In this document: positions 18,164 to 26,918 of the stretch, piece after piece | Layout of the letters: the number at the start of each line of letters is the position of its first letter | Position numbering within the stretch: position 1 is the first letter of the stretch | NCBI RefSeq assembly: GCF_901542415.1 | Contig: NZ_CABEHV010000004.1 | Location: 124,001 to 188,000 of the forward strand | Direction of reading: 5' to 3' | DNA length: 64,000 nt | Origin: Streptococcus mitis | Lineage (GTDB): Bacteria; Bacillota; Bacilli; Lactobacillales; Streptococcaceae | The notes under the pieces: model-generated | What the model was told of the DNA's origin: nothing | What the model saw: only the letters and a program-made list of their open reading frames with translations | Databases searched by the model: none | Position numbers and translations under genes: made by a program

Positions 18164-19082
18164 TAGATTTTTTCGTCATTTATTTGAATCGTTAAAAAGT
18201 TTGAAACGAAATGGCTGGATGACAGTAGCTGCTGTTAGTTCAGTTATGATTACTTTGACCTTGGTTGCAATATTTGCATCTGTTATCTTTAATACGGCTA
18301 AACTAGCTACAGATATCGAAAATAATGTCCGAGTAATGGTATACATTCGTAAGGACGTAGCTGATAATAGTGAGACGATTGAAAAAGAAGGTCAAACTGT
18401 TACAAATAACGACTACCATAAGGTATATGATGCTTTGAAAGGTATGTCAACCGTTAAAAGTGTTACGTTTTCAAGTAAAGAAGAACAATATGAAAAGTTG
18501 ACAGAAACAATGGGGGACAACTGGAAAATCTTTGAAGGCGATGCCAATCCTCTTTATGATGCATATATCGTTGATACAAATACACCCAGTGATGTAAAGA
18601 CAGTAGCAGAAGAAGCTAAAAAAATCGAAGGTGTATCAGAAGTTCAAGATGGTGGTGCTAATACAGAACGCTTGTTTAAGTTAGCCTCATTTATTCGTGT
18701 CTGGGGACTAGTTATCGCTGGATTATTGATTTTCATTGCGGTGTTCTTGATTTCTAATACTATACGTATCACCATCATTTCACGAAGCCGTGAAATTCAA
18801 ATCATGCGTTTAGTAGGTGCTAAGAATGGCTATATCCGCGGACCTTTCTTGCTTGAAGGTGCCTTCATTGGTTTGCTTGGAGCAACACTTCCATCAGTTC
18901 TGGTATTTATTGTCTATAAAATGGTTTACCAATCGGTTAATAAGTCATTGGTTGGTCAGAACCTTTCAATGATATCACCAGAAGTATTCAGTCCACTGAT
19001 GATTGCCTTATTATTTGTGATTGGAATTTTTATCGGTTCAATCGGATCAGGAATTTCAATGCGCCGATTCCTGAAAATCTAA
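18156..19082 (+). CDS. ftsX: Cell division protein FtsX
   Basis: 308 residues from ATG 18156 (MISRFFRHLFESLK). TM1 is near residues 20-45, a large extracellular loop follows (about 46-170), then three membrane helices near 175-300, the FtsX topology. An in-frame ATG at 18147 is also possible; GGAG sits 13 nt from 18156 and only 4 nt from 18147. The extracellular loop would contact the wall hydrolase. It ends the prfB-ftsE-ftsX group. Confidence 0.93.
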   Translation: MISRFFRHLFESLKSLKRNGWMTVAAVSSVMITLTLVAIFASVIFNTAKLATDIENNVRVMVYIRKDVADNSETIEKEGQTVTNNDYHKVYDALKGMSTVKSVTFSSKEEQYEKLTETMGDNWKIFEGDANPLYDAYIVDTNTPSDVKTVAEEAKKIEGVSEVQDGGANTERLFKLASFIRVWGLVIAGLLIFIAVFLISNTIRITIISRSREIQIMRLVGAKNGYIRGPFLLEGAFIGLLGATLPSVLVFIVYKMVYQSVNKSLVGQNLSMISPEVFSPLMIALLFVIGIFIGSIGSGISMRRFLKI

Positions 19083-19098
19083 AATAGAAGTATATTTG

Positions 19099-19123
19099 AG
19101 GAGATTTTAATATCTCCTTTTTT
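19099..19123 (+). terminator. ftsX terminator
   Basis: AGGAGAT / ATCTCCT stem followed by T6. Confidence 0.82.
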
Positions 19124-19168
19124 ACTACAAAAATTTTAGAAAAAAGTCTACTTTTTTTTATAAAAGCC

Positions 19169-19196
19169 TTTACAAAAAAAATTAAAGTGGTATAAT
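19169..19196 (+). promoter_or_regulatory. Promoter of the PTS gene
   Basis: TTTACA, 16 bp, TATAAT with TGG before it (extended -10). Confidence 0.7.
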
Positions 19197-19210
19197 TGAA
19201 TTATAGAAAG

Positions 19211-19236
19211 TGCAAACGTTTTCGTAAAACGTTTGC
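19211..19236. promoter_or_regulatory. cre-containing perfect inverted repeat in the PTS leader
   Basis: GCAAACGTTTT-CGT-AAAACGTTTGC, 11-bp perfect arms. The left half, TGCAAACGTTTTC at 19211-19223, fits the cre core TGNAANCGNWNNC. It begins about 8 nt after the expected transcription start, a roadblock position; as RNA it would fold into a hairpin. Confidence 0.75.
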
Positions 19237-19261
19237 CTAAATAAAAATAAAGGAGATTTGA

Positions 19262-21442
19262 ATGATGAAAGATACATTCAAAAATGTCTTGTCTTTCGAG
19301 TTTTGGCAAAAATTCGGTAAGGCTTTGATGGTGGTTATCGCGGTTATGCCGGCTGCTGGTTTGATGATTTCAATCGGTAAGTCACTTGTGATGATCAACC
19401 CTAACTTTGCCCCACTCGTTACTACTGGTGGTGTACTAGAGCAAATCGGTTGGGGAGTCATCGTTAACCTTCATATCTTGTTTGCCCTCGCTATTGGAGG
19501 AAGCTGGGCTAAGGAACGCGCTGGTGGTGCGTTTGCGGCAGGTCTTGCCTTTGTCCTAATCAATCGTATCACTGGTACAATCTTTGGCGTATCAGGAGAT
19601 ATGTTGAAAAATCCAGAAGCTATGGTAACAACTCTCTTTGGTGGATCAATCAAAGTTGCTGATTACTTCATTAGTGTTATGGAAGCTCCAGCACTTAACA
19701 TGGGTGTCTTCGTAGGGATTATTTCTGGTTTTATTGGAGCAACTGCTTACAACAAATACTACAACTTCCGTAAGCTTCCTGATGCACTTTCATTCTTTAA
19801 CGGAAAACGTTTTGTACCGTTTGTAGTTATTCTTCGTTCAGTAATTGCTGCAATCGTACTTTCAGCTTTCTGGCCACTTGTGCAAACTGGTATCAATAGC
19901 TTTGGTATCTGGATTGCTAACTCACAAGAAACTGCTCCAATCCTTGCACCATTCTTGTATGGTACATTGGAACGCTTGCTCTTGCCATTTGGTCTTCACC
20001 ACATGTTGACTATCCCAATGAACTACACAGCTCTTGGTGGTACTTATGAAGTCTTAACTGGTGCAGCAAAAGGTAGCCAAGTATTTGGTCAAGATCCACT
20101 TTGGCTTGCATGGGTAACAGACCTTGTTAACCTTAAAGGTACAGATGCAAGTCACTACCAACAATTGTTAGATACTGTTCACCCAGCTCGTTTCAAAGTT
20201 GGACAAATGATCGGTTCGTTCGGTATCTTGATGGGTGTGATTGTGGCTATCTACCGTAATGTCGATGCTGATAAGAAACATCAATATAAAGGTATGATGA
20301 TTGCGACAGCTCTTGCAACATTCTTGACAGGGGTTACTGAACCAATCGAATACATGTTCATGTTTGTAGCAACACCTATGTACCTTGTTTACTCACTTGT
20401 TCAAGGTGCGGCCTTCGCTATGTCTGATGTAGTAAACCTACGTATGCACTCATTCGGTTCAATCGAGTTCTTGACTCGTACACCTATTGCGATTAGCGCT
20501 GGTATTGGTATGGATATTGTTAACTTTATCTGGGTAACTGTTCTCTTTGCCGTAATCATGTACTTTATCGCAAACTTCATGATTCAAAAATTCAACTACG
20601 CAACTCCAGGACGTAACGGAAACTACGAAACTGCTGAAGGTTCAGAAGAAGCTAGCAGTGAAGTGAAAGTTGCAGCAGGTTCTCAAGCTGTAAACATTAT
20701 CAACCTTCTTGGTGGACGTGCAAACATCGTTGATGTTGATGCATGTATGACTCGTCTTCGTGTAACTGTAAAAGATGCTGACAAAGTCGGTGATGCAGAA
20801 CAATGGAAAGCAGAAGGAGCTATGGGTCTTGTCATGAAAGGACAAGGAGTTCAAGCTATCTACGGTCCAAAAGCAGACGTATTGAAATCTGATATCCAAG
20901 ATATCCTTGATTCAGGTGAAATCATTCCTGAAACTCTTCCAAGTCAAATGACAGAAGCACAACAAAACACTGTACACTACAAAGGTGTAACAGAGGAAGT
21001 TTACTCAGTAGCTGACGGTCAAGTTGTTGCTTTGGAACAAGTAAAAGATCCAGTATTTGCTCAAAAAATGATGGGTGACGGATTTGCTGTAGAACCTGCA
21101 AATGGAAACATTGTATCTCCAGTTTCAGGTACTGTATCAAGCATCTTCCCTACAAAACATGCTCTTGGTCTTGTGACTGAAGCAGGTCTTGAAGTACTTG
21201 TTCACATTGGTTTGGACACAGTAAGTCTTGAAGGAAAACCATTTACTGTTCATGTAGCTGAAGGACAAAAAGTTGCAGCAGGTGATCTTCTTGTCACAGC
21301 TGACTTGGATGCTATCCGTGCAGCAGGTCGTGAAACTTCTACAGTAGTTGTCTTCACAAATGCTGAAGCTATTAAATCAGTTAAATTAGAACAAACAGGT
21401 TCTCTTGCAGCTAAAACAGCAGTTGCTAAAGTAGAATTGTAA
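19262..21442 (+). CDS. PTS transporter, fused EIICBA, glucose family
   Basis: 726 residues. EIIC occupies about 1-430 (VVIAVMPAAGLMISIGKSL; FGLHHMLTIPMNYTALGG; GVTEPIEYMFMFVATP). EIIB spans about 470-550 with the phosphocysteine Cys495 in DVDACMTRLRV. EIIA spans about 580-726 with the active His648 in VLVHIGLDTVSLEGKPF. All three domains make it a complete sugar phosphotransferase accepting phosphate from HPr. The family covers glucose, GlcNAc and maltose; glucose is the likeliest here. AAAGGAG precedes the ATG. The cre palindrome upstream suggests CcpA control. Confidence 0.93.
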   Translation: MMKDTFKNVLSFEFWQKFGKALMVVIAVMPAAGLMISIGKSLVMINPNFAPLVTTGGVLEQIGWGVIVNLHILFALAIGGSWAKERAGGAFAAGLAFVLINRITGTIFGVSGDMLKNPEAMVTTLFGGSIKVADYFISVMEAPALNMGVFVGIISGFIGATAYNKYYNFRKLPDALSFFNGKRFVPFVVILRSVIAAIVLSAFWPLVQTGINSFGIWIANSQETAPILAPFLYGTLERLLLPFGLHHMLTIPMNYTALGGTYEVLTGAAKGSQVFGQDPLWLAWVTDLVNLKGTDASHYQQLLDTVHPARFKVGQMIGSFGILMGVIVAIYRNVDADKKHQYKGMMIATALATFLTGVTEPIEYMFMFVATPMYLVYSLVQGAAFAMSDVVNLRMHSFGSIEFLTRTPIAISAGIGMDIVNFIWVTVLFAVIMYFIANFMIQKFNYATPGRNGNYETAEGSEEASSEVKVAAGSQAVNIINLLGGRANIVDVDACMTRLRVTVKDADKVGDAEQWKAEGAMGLVMKGQGVQAIYGPKADVLKSDIQDILDSGEIIPETLPSQMTEAQQNTVHYKGVTEEVYSVADGQVVALEQVKDPVFAQKMMGDGFAVEPANGNIVSPVSGTVSSIFPTKHALGLVTEAGLEVLVHIGLDTVSLEGKPFTVHVAEGQKVAAGDLLVTADLDAIRAAGRETSTVVVFTNAEAIKSVKLEQTGSLAAKTAVAKVEL

Positions 21443-21449
21443 TACACTT

Positions 21450-21482
21450 GAGGTTGGAAGCTGTTTTCCAACCTCTTGTTTT
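21450..21482 (+). terminator. PTS gene terminator
   Basis: Perfect GAGGTTGGAA / TTCCAACCTC stem, then TTGTTTT. Confidence 0.85.
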
Positions 21483-21493
21483 GGGAGAAAAGC

Positions 21494-22309
21494 ATGAAAT
21501 TTTTAACACTCAATACTCATAGCTGGATGGAAAAAGAAGCCGAGGAAAAATTCCAGCTCTTGCTTGAAGATATTCTTGATAAAGACTATGATTTGATATG
21601 TTTCCAAGAAATCAATCAGGAGATTACTTCGCCAGAGGTGGAGGTTAATGACCTTTATCAAGCTTTGCCAGCTGCTGAGCCTATTCATCATGATCACTAT
21701 GTTAGACTCTTGGTTGAAAAGTTGTCAGAGCAAGGGAAAGATTACTACTGGACTTGGGCCTATAACCATATTGGTTATGACCGCTACCATGAAGGTGTGG
21801 CTATCTTGTCTAAAACACCTATTGAAGCAAGAGAAATTTTGGTTTCAGATGTGGATGATCCAACAGACTATCATACTCGCCGTGTCGCCCTGGCTGAAAC
21901 TGTAGTCGATGGTAATGAACTTGCAGTTGCCAGTGTCCATCTTTCTTGGTGGGATAAAGGTTTCCAAGAAGAATGGGCACGATTTGAGGCTGTCTTGAAA
22001 GAATTGAACAAGCCACTTTTGCTGGCTGGAGATTTCAATAACCCAGCTGGTCAGGAAGGTTACAAAGCTATTTTAGCTAGCCCATTAGGTTTACAAGACG
22101 CATTTGAAGTTGCTCAAGATAAAAGTGGTAGCTATACTGTTCCACCAGAAATTGATGGCTGGAAGGGGAACACAGAACCCCTTCGAATCGACTATGTTTT
22201 TATTACCAAAGAGTTAGCGGTGGAAAATTTACATGTCGTATTTGATGGCAACAAGAGTCCACAAGTTAGTGATCACTATGGCTTGAATGCTATTTTAAAC
22301 TGGAAATAA
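21494..22309 (+). CDS. Endonuclease/exonuclease/phosphatase family protein
   Basis: 271 residues of the DNase I-like fold: FLTLNTHSWM at the N terminus, CFQEINQ (metal-binding Glu) near residue 42, GYDRYHEGVAILSK, VHLSWWD, LLAGDFNNPAG near 175-185 and the C-terminal SDHYGL (catalytic His) near 260. The substrate is not predictable; relatives act on nucleic acids or phosphoesters. GGGAG precedes the ATG at 21494; longer starts would overlap the terminator. Confidence 0.87.
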   Translation: MKFLTLNTHSWMEKEAEEKFQLLLEDILDKDYDLICFQEINQEITSPEVEVNDLYQALPAAEPIHHDHYVRLLVEKLSEQGKDYYWTWAYNHIGYDRYHEGVAILSKTPIEAREILVSDVDDPTDYHTRRVALAETVVDGNELAVASVHLSWWDKGFQEEWARFEAVLKELNKPLLLAGDFNNPAGQEGYKAILASPLGLQDAFEVAQDKSGSYTVPPEIDGWKGNTEPLRIDYVFITKELAVENLHVVFDGNKSPQVSDHYGLNAILNWK

Positions 22310-22314
22310 TGACT

Positions 22315-22350
22315 GAAAAGAGGTTGGAATTATAACATTCCAGCCTTTTT
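22315..22350 (+). terminator. Terminator after the EEP-family gene
   Basis: AGGTTGGAAT / ATTCCAGCCT with one wobble, then T5. Its stem repeats the GGTTGGAA element of the terminator at 21450. Confidence 0.8.
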
Positions 22351-22412
22351 CTGACTAGAAAAGCTACTGAAAGTAAGCTCTATAAGTGAGACTACTGAAA
22401 TGGAATAAAATA

Positions 22413-22421
22413 TGGTATAAT
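22413..22421 (+). promoter_or_regulatory. Extended -10 of the helicase gene
   Basis: TGGTATAAT, 28 nt before the ATG. Confidence 0.65.
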
Positions 22422-22449
22422 TGATAGGATAGATAGAATCGAGGATATT

Positions 22450-23793
22450 ATGTCATTTACGAAATTTCAATTTAAAAAATATATTAGTGAAGCCTTGGAG
22501 GAGTTGAAATTTACAACTCCAACAGAGGTGCAAGACAAGTTGATTCCTATTGTTTTGGCAGGTCGTGACCTAGTCGGTGAATCAAAAACAGGTTCGGGTA
22601 AGACTCATACTTTCCTATTGCCGATTTTCCAGCAATTAGATGAAGCCAGCGATAGTGTTCAAGCAGTCATTACTGCACCGAGCCGTGAATTAGCTACTCA
22701 AATTTACCAAGCAGCCCGTCAGATTGCAGCCCACTCAGAGGTAGAAATTCGTGTGGTTAATTATGTGGGTGGTACAGATAAGGCTCGCCAGATTGACAAA
22801 TTGGCAAGTAACCAGCCTCATATTGTTATCGGAACGCCTGGCCGTATTTATGACTTAGTTAAGTCTGGTGACCTAGCTATTCACAAGGCTAAGACCTTTG
22901 TGGTCGATGAGGCAGATATGACCTTGGATATGGGATTCTTGGAAACTGTTGATAAGATTGCTGGAAGCCTTCCAAAAGACTTGCAATTCATGGTCTTCTC
23001 AGCGACTATTCCACAAAAACTGCAACCATTCTTGAAAAAATACTTATCAAATCCTGTTATGGAGAAAATCAAGACCAAAACGGTCATTTCTGATACCATT
23101 GATAATTGGTTGATTTCGACCAAGGGCCGAGATAAGAATGCTCAAATTTACCAGTTGACTCAGTTGATGCAACCGTATTTGGCAATGATTTTTGTTAACA
23201 CTAAAACGCGTGCTGATGAATTGCATTCATATCTGACTGCTCAAGGCTTGAAGGTTGCAAAAATCCATGGGGATATTGCCCCTCGTGAGCGCAAACGTAT
23301 CATGAACCAGGTGAAAAATCTGGATTTTGAGTATATTGTCGCAACAGATTTGGCGGCGCGTGGAATTGATATTGAAGGTGTCAGCCATGTCATCAATGAT
23401 GCTATTCCGCAAGATTTGTCTTTCTTTGTGCACCGTGTTGGTCGAACTGGGCGTAATGGCCTACCAGGTACAGCTATTACCCTTTATCAGCCAAGTGATG
23501 ACTCGGATATCCGTGAGTTGGAGAAATTGGGAATCAAGTTTACTCCTAAGATGGTCAAAGACGGGGAATTTCAAGATACTTATGACCGTGATCGTCGTGC
23601 CAACCGTGAGAAAAAACAAGATAAACTTGATATCGAAATGATTGGTTTGGTTAAAAAGAAAAAGAAAAAAGTCAAACCAGGTTATAAGAAAAAAATTAAA
23701 TGGGCGGTTGATGAAAAACGTCGCAAGACCAAGCGTGCTGAAAATCGTGCTCGCGGTCGTGCAGAGCGTAAAGCAAAACGCCAAACATTTTAA
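22450..23793 (+). CDS. cshB: DEAD-box RNA helicase (CshB-like)
   Basis: 447 residues. Q motif region FTTPTEVQDKLIP, motif I SKTGSGKTHTF, Ia APSRELA, II VDEADMTLDMGF, III SAT, V ATDLAARGIDI and VI HRVGRTGRNG are all present in order. The C-terminal tail (about 390-447) is highly basic, with Lys/Arg runs that would bind RNA. Length and tail fit CshB, a cold-shock and ribosome-assembly helicase. GAGGA lies before the ATG. Other DEAD-box paralogues cannot be fully excluded. Confidence 0.92.
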   Translation: MSFTKFQFKKYISEALEELKFTTPTEVQDKLIPIVLAGRDLVGESKTGSGKTHTFLLPIFQQLDEASDSVQAVITAPSRELATQIYQAARQIAAHSEVEIRVVNYVGGTDKARQIDKLASNQPHIVIGTPGRIYDLVKSGDLAIHKAKTFVVDEADMTLDMGFLETVDKIAGSLPKDLQFMVFSATIPQKLQPFLKKYLSNPVMEKIKTKTVISDTIDNWLISTKGRDKNAQIYQLTQLMQPYLAMIFVNTKTRADELHSYLTAQGLKVAKIHGDIAPRERKRIMNQVKNLDFEYIVATDLAARGIDIEGVSHVINDAIPQDLSFFVHRVGRTGRNGLPGTAITLYQPSDDSDIRELEKLGIKFTPKMVKDGEFQDTYDRDRRANREKKQDKLDIEMIGLVKKKKKKVKPGYKKKIKWAVDEKRRKTKRAENRARGRAERKAKRQTF

Positions 23794-23799
23794 TAGAAA

Positions 23800-23829
23800 A
23801 AGTTGGAGTACTGAGCTCCAATTTTTTTA
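23800..23829 (+). terminator. Terminator after the helicase gene
   Basis: TTGGAG / CTCCAA stem with T7. Confidence 0.78.
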
Positions 23830-23892
23830 TTTATGAGAACGAACTATCTAAATAGAAACACTACATTAAAGACTGCAAATTGCGCTAAAAAA

Positions 23893-23901
23893 TGGTATAA
23901 T
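23893..23901 (+). promoter_or_regulatory. Extended -10 of metK
   Basis: TGGTATAAT; the transcript should begin near 23908, giving a leader of about 265 nt. Confidence 0.72.
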
Positions 23902-23907
23902 GATAAA

Positions 23908-24172
23908 GTTATATAGTCCCGATAAGATGGTAGGTATTTATCACTAAGAGTTTTCCCATCAGTACTTTGTAATTCGCAAAGAATGACGGCTCTAAAGTAG
24001 TCGCTCGTCATTTTACGGTTGTCGCTATAGGGCGGTCACCCTATGCGCCTTACTAGCTTCAGAAATAAAAAAGTATCGTTTTTATTTCTTACGCGTTGTA
24101 ACTCTTAGAAAATGAAAATACCTATCAGTACTTTGTAACTCTATAACACTATTTTTAAGGGGGGACATTTTT
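23908..24172 (+). ncRNA. SMK box (SAM-III) riboswitch with giant helix-3 arm
   Basis: The core elements sit at the two ends of the leader. GTCCC (23916-23920) can pair with GGGAC in the metK ribosome site GGGGGGAC (24162-24166), AAG (23924-23926) with CTT (24131-24133), and the 3' core TTTGTAAC matches the SMK consensus. Between them TAGGTATTT pairs with AAATACCTA and CTAAGAGTT with AACTCTTAG, enclosing about 150 nt with further hairpins (AATGACG/CGTCATT; ATAGGG/CCCTAT; AGAAATAAAAA/TTTTTATTTCT). SAM binding would hide the ribosome site. A 15-nt piece of the core (ATCAGTACTTTGTAA) occurs twice, at 23958 and 24124. Confidence 0.85.
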
Positions 24173-25363
24173 ATGTCAGAACGTAAATTATTCACGTCTG
24201 AATCTGTATCTGAGGGGCATCCAGATAAGATTGCAGACCAAATCTCAGATGCGATTTTGGATGCTATTTTAGCCAAGGATCCAGAGGCGCACGTTGCTGC
24301 GGAGACAGCTGTATATACTGGTTCCGTCCACGTTTTTGGTGAAATTTCTACAAATGCCTATGTGGATATTAACCGTGTGGTTCGTGATACCATTGCAGAG
24401 ATTGGGTATACTAATACTGAGTATGGATTTTCTGCTGAGACGGTGGGAGTCCATCCGTCACTTGTTGAGCAGTCACCAGATATCGCCCAAGGTGTTAACG
24501 AAGCCTTGGAGGTTCGTGGGAATGTAGACCAAGATCCACTTGATTTGATTGGTGCTGGAGACCAAGGTCTCATGTTTGGCTTTGCAGTGGATGAAACAGA
24601 AGAGCTCATGCCATTGCCGATTTCACTCAGTCATAAGTTGGTTCGTCGTTTGGCAGAACTTCGCAAGTCTGGTGAAATCAGCTATCTTCGTCCTGATGCT
24701 AAATCACAAGTTACAGTTGAGTATGATGAAAATGACCGTCCAGTACGTGTGGACACAGTCGTGATTTCAACTCAGCACGATCCAGAAGTCAGCAACGAAC
24801 AAATTCACAATGATGTCATTAACAAGGTTATCAAAGAGGTTATTCCAGCCTCTTACTTGGATGAGCAAACAAAATTCTTCATCAATCCTACTGGTCGTTT
24901 TGTAATCGGTGGACCTCAAGGGGACTCAGGTTTGACTGGTCGTAAGATTATCGTAGATACTTATGGTGGCTACTCTCGTCACGGTGGTGGTGCTTTCTCT
25001 GGTAAAGATGCGACTAAGGTAGACCGTTCTGCGTCATATGCGGCTCGCTATATTGCCAAGAATATCGTTGCAGCAGGTCTTGCTAAGAAAGCAGAAGTGC
25101 AATTGGCCTATGCTATCGGTGTTGCTCAACCCGTCTCTGTTCGTATCGATACCTTTGGTACAGGAATAGTAGCTGAAAGCAAGCTTGAAAAAGCAGCCCG
25201 TCGAATCTTTGACCTTCGCCCTGCAGGAATTATCCAAATGCTGGACCTCAAGCGTCCAATTTACCGTCAAACAGCGGCTTATGGACACATGGGACGTACA
25301 GATATTGACCTTCCATGGGAACGTTTGGACAAGGTAGATGCTTTGAAAGAAGCAGTAAAATAA
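24173..25363 (+). CDS. metK: S-adenosylmethionine synthetase
   Basis: 396 residues. Motifs in order: [17 protein letters not shown] (ATP), [45 protein letters not shown] (P-loop-like) and the C-terminal YGHMGR. It makes SAM from methionine and ATP in the cytoplasm. The start codon lies 8 nt after GGGGGGA, which is the sequestered ribosome site of the SMK box, so translation should fall as SAM rises. It is monocistronic, closed by the terminator at 25367. Confidence 0.97.
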   Translation: MSERKLFTSESVSEGHPDKIADQISDAILDAILAKDPEAHVAAETAVYTGSVHVFGEISTNAYVDINRVVRDTIAEIGYTNTEYGFSAETVGVHPSLVEQSPDIAQGVNEALEVRGNVDQDPLDLIGAGDQGLMFGFAVDETEELMPLPISLSHKLVRRLAELRKSGEISYLRPDAKSQVTVEYDENDRPVRVDTVVISTQHDPEVSNEQIHNDVINKVIKEVIPASYLDEQTKFFINPTGRFVIGGPQGDSGLTGRKIIVDTYGGYSRHGGGAFSGKDATKVDRSASYAARYIAKNIVAAGLAKKAEVQLAYAIGVAQPVSVRIDTFGTGIVAESKLEKAARRIFDLRPAGIIQMLDLKRPIYRQTAAYGHMGRTDIDLPWERLDKVDALKEAVK

Positions 25364-25366
25364 GAT

Positions 25367-25392
25367 TTTAAGAGGGAGTTCCCCTCTTTTTA
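25367..25392 (+). terminator. metK terminator
   Basis: AAGAGGG / CCCTCTT stem and T run. Confidence 0.8.
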
Positions 25393-25415
25393 ATATACTA
25401 TTTCCTCTAAAATAA

Positions 25416-25450
25416 TTGAAATTATAGCCTGAATTTGATATGATATCTCT
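25416..25450 (+). promoter_or_regulatory. Leaderless-type promoter of pgdA
   Basis: TTGAAA (25416-25421), 17 bp, TATGAT (25439-25444) with TG-A before it. Six nt then separate the -10 from ATG 25451, so transcription should begin at the start codon; no ribosome site is present. Confidence 0.75.
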
Positions 25451-26842
25451 ATGGATAAAAGTAGAGCAAAACGTGTTGAGCACGATAAAAAGAGAATCGG
25501 TTTAATAGCCCTGGTAGCTATCTTTTCGGTAAGTATTTGCGTCCTTGGTTCAATGATTGGATACAAAGTATATACAAAGCAAAGTTTTGAACAAAGAATT
25601 GAATCTCTCAAAAAAGAGAAAGATGATCAATTAAGTGAGGGAAATCAGAAAGATCATTTTCGTAAGGGACAAGCAGAAGTAATTGCCTATTATCCTCTCC
25701 AAGGGGAGCAAGTGATTTCATCTGTAAAAGAAATCATGACACAGGATATTAAGGAAAATCTGGAAGACAAGGAAAATCTGGTTTTTTATTATACGGAGAA
25801 ACAGGATTCGACTTTAAAAGGGATTGTCAACCGAAGTGTGATGAAACAAGTCTATGATTTAACTTCGTCAAAAGTTGAAGAGACTGAAAAAACTAGTCTG
25901 GCAAAAGTACATTTGACAGAAGATGGTAAACCTTTTACACTTAATCAATTATTTTCAGATGCTAGTAAAGCCAAAGAGCAGTTGTTAAAAGAAATCACCT
26001 CTTTCTTACAGGATAAGAAATTGGAGCAAGAAAAGATTGATCAAGTTGTTAAAGGCTTCTCTGACCAAGACTTGTCTGCATGGAACTTTGATTATAAGGA
26101 TAGCCAAATGATTTTTTATCCGAGTCAGGCAGTGGAAAATTTAGATGAGATTGCCTTGCCAGTATCTAGTTTCTTTGAAGTTATTCAGTCCTCTTATTTA
26201 TTAGATAAGGATGCAGAGCTATATAAGGCTTATTATGAAAAGAAAAATCGTAAAGTAGTGGCCTTGACTTTTGATGATGGACCAAATCCTACGACGACAA
26301 ATCAAGCATTAGATACTCTTTCCAAGTATGGTATCAAGGCAACTTTCTTTGTTTTAGGTAAGAATGTTTCTGGTAATGAAGAGATTTTGAAACGCATGAA
26401 ATCGGATGGACATATCATTGGAAACCATAGTTGGAGTCATCCAGTGCTTTCAAAACTTTCCCTTGATGAAGCTAAAAAACAAATTACTGATACTGAGGAT
26501 GCGCTAACTAAAGTGTTGGGTTCTAGTTCCAAACTCATGCGTCCGCCTTATGGAGCCATTACAGACGACATTCGCAATAGCTTAGATTTGAGCTTTATTA
26601 TGTGGGATGTAGATAGTCTGGACTGGAAGAGTAAAAATGAAGCATCTATTTTGACAGAAATTCAGCGTGAAGTCAAGAATGGTTCTATTATTCTCATGCA
26701 TGATATCCATGCTGAAACAGTGAATGCTTTACCAAAGGTCATTGACTATTTGAAAGGTCAGGGTTATGACTTTGTGACAATTCCAGATTTGTTAGACTCT
26801 CGTCTTAAAGCTCATCAGCTCTATTACGACCGCAATCAATAA
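25451..26842 (+). CDS. pgdA: Peptidoglycan N-acetylglucosamine deacetylase
   Basis: 463 residues, the same length as the pneumococcal enzyme. A cytoplasmic basic start and one membrane helix (about 16-38) precede an extracellular spacer region and the NodB deacetylase domain (about 265-450). The catalytic and Zn residues fall at Asp275/276 in TFDDGPNP and His326/His330 in NHSWSHP, with RPPYG and LMHDIH motifs after them. It removes acetyl groups from wall GlcNAc and gives lysozyme resistance. The ATG lacks a ribosome site and the promoter predicts a leaderless mRNA. Confidence 0.94.
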   Translation: MDKSRAKRVEHDKKRIGLIALVAIFSVSICVLGSMIGYKVYTKQSFEQRIESLKKEKDDQLSEGNQKDHFRKGQAEVIAYYPLQGEQVISSVKEIMTQDIKENLEDKENLVFYYTEKQDSTLKGIVNRSVMKQVYDLTSSKVEETEKTSLAKVHLTEDGKPFTLNQLFSDASKAKEQLLKEITSFLQDKKLEQEKIDQVVKGFSDQDLSAWNFDYKDSQMIFYPSQAVENLDEIALPVSSFFEVIQSSYLLDKDAELYKAYYEKKNRKVVALTFDDGPNPTTTNQALDTLSKYGIKATFFVLGKNVSGNEEILKRMKSDGHIIGNHSWSHPVLSKLSLDEAKKQITDTEDALTKVLGSSSKLMRPPYGAITDDIRNSLDLSFIMWDVDSLDWKSKNEASILTEIQREVKNGSIILMHDIHAETVNALPKVIDYLKGQGYDFVTIPDLLDSRLKAHQLYYDRNQ

Positions 26843-26847
26843 TACAC

Positions 26848-26898
26848 AAAATCTAAAGAGAAAAGTTTTCCTTGAAAATTTGGCTCTTTGGATTTTCT
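26848..26898 (+). terminator. pgdA terminator
   Basis: AAAATCTAAAGAG / CTCTTTGGATTTT outer stem with an inner AAGTTTTC / GAAAATTT helix and a T-rich end. Confidence 0.75.
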
Positions 26899-26918
26899 TC
26901 TCATAGAAAGGAAAAATA

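Noticed and set aside
23953..24060. A separate small RNA gene in the metK leader
   Set aside because: The hairpins are enclosed by the long pairing of 23931-23952 with 24100-24124, so they are better explained as part of the riboswitch arm.
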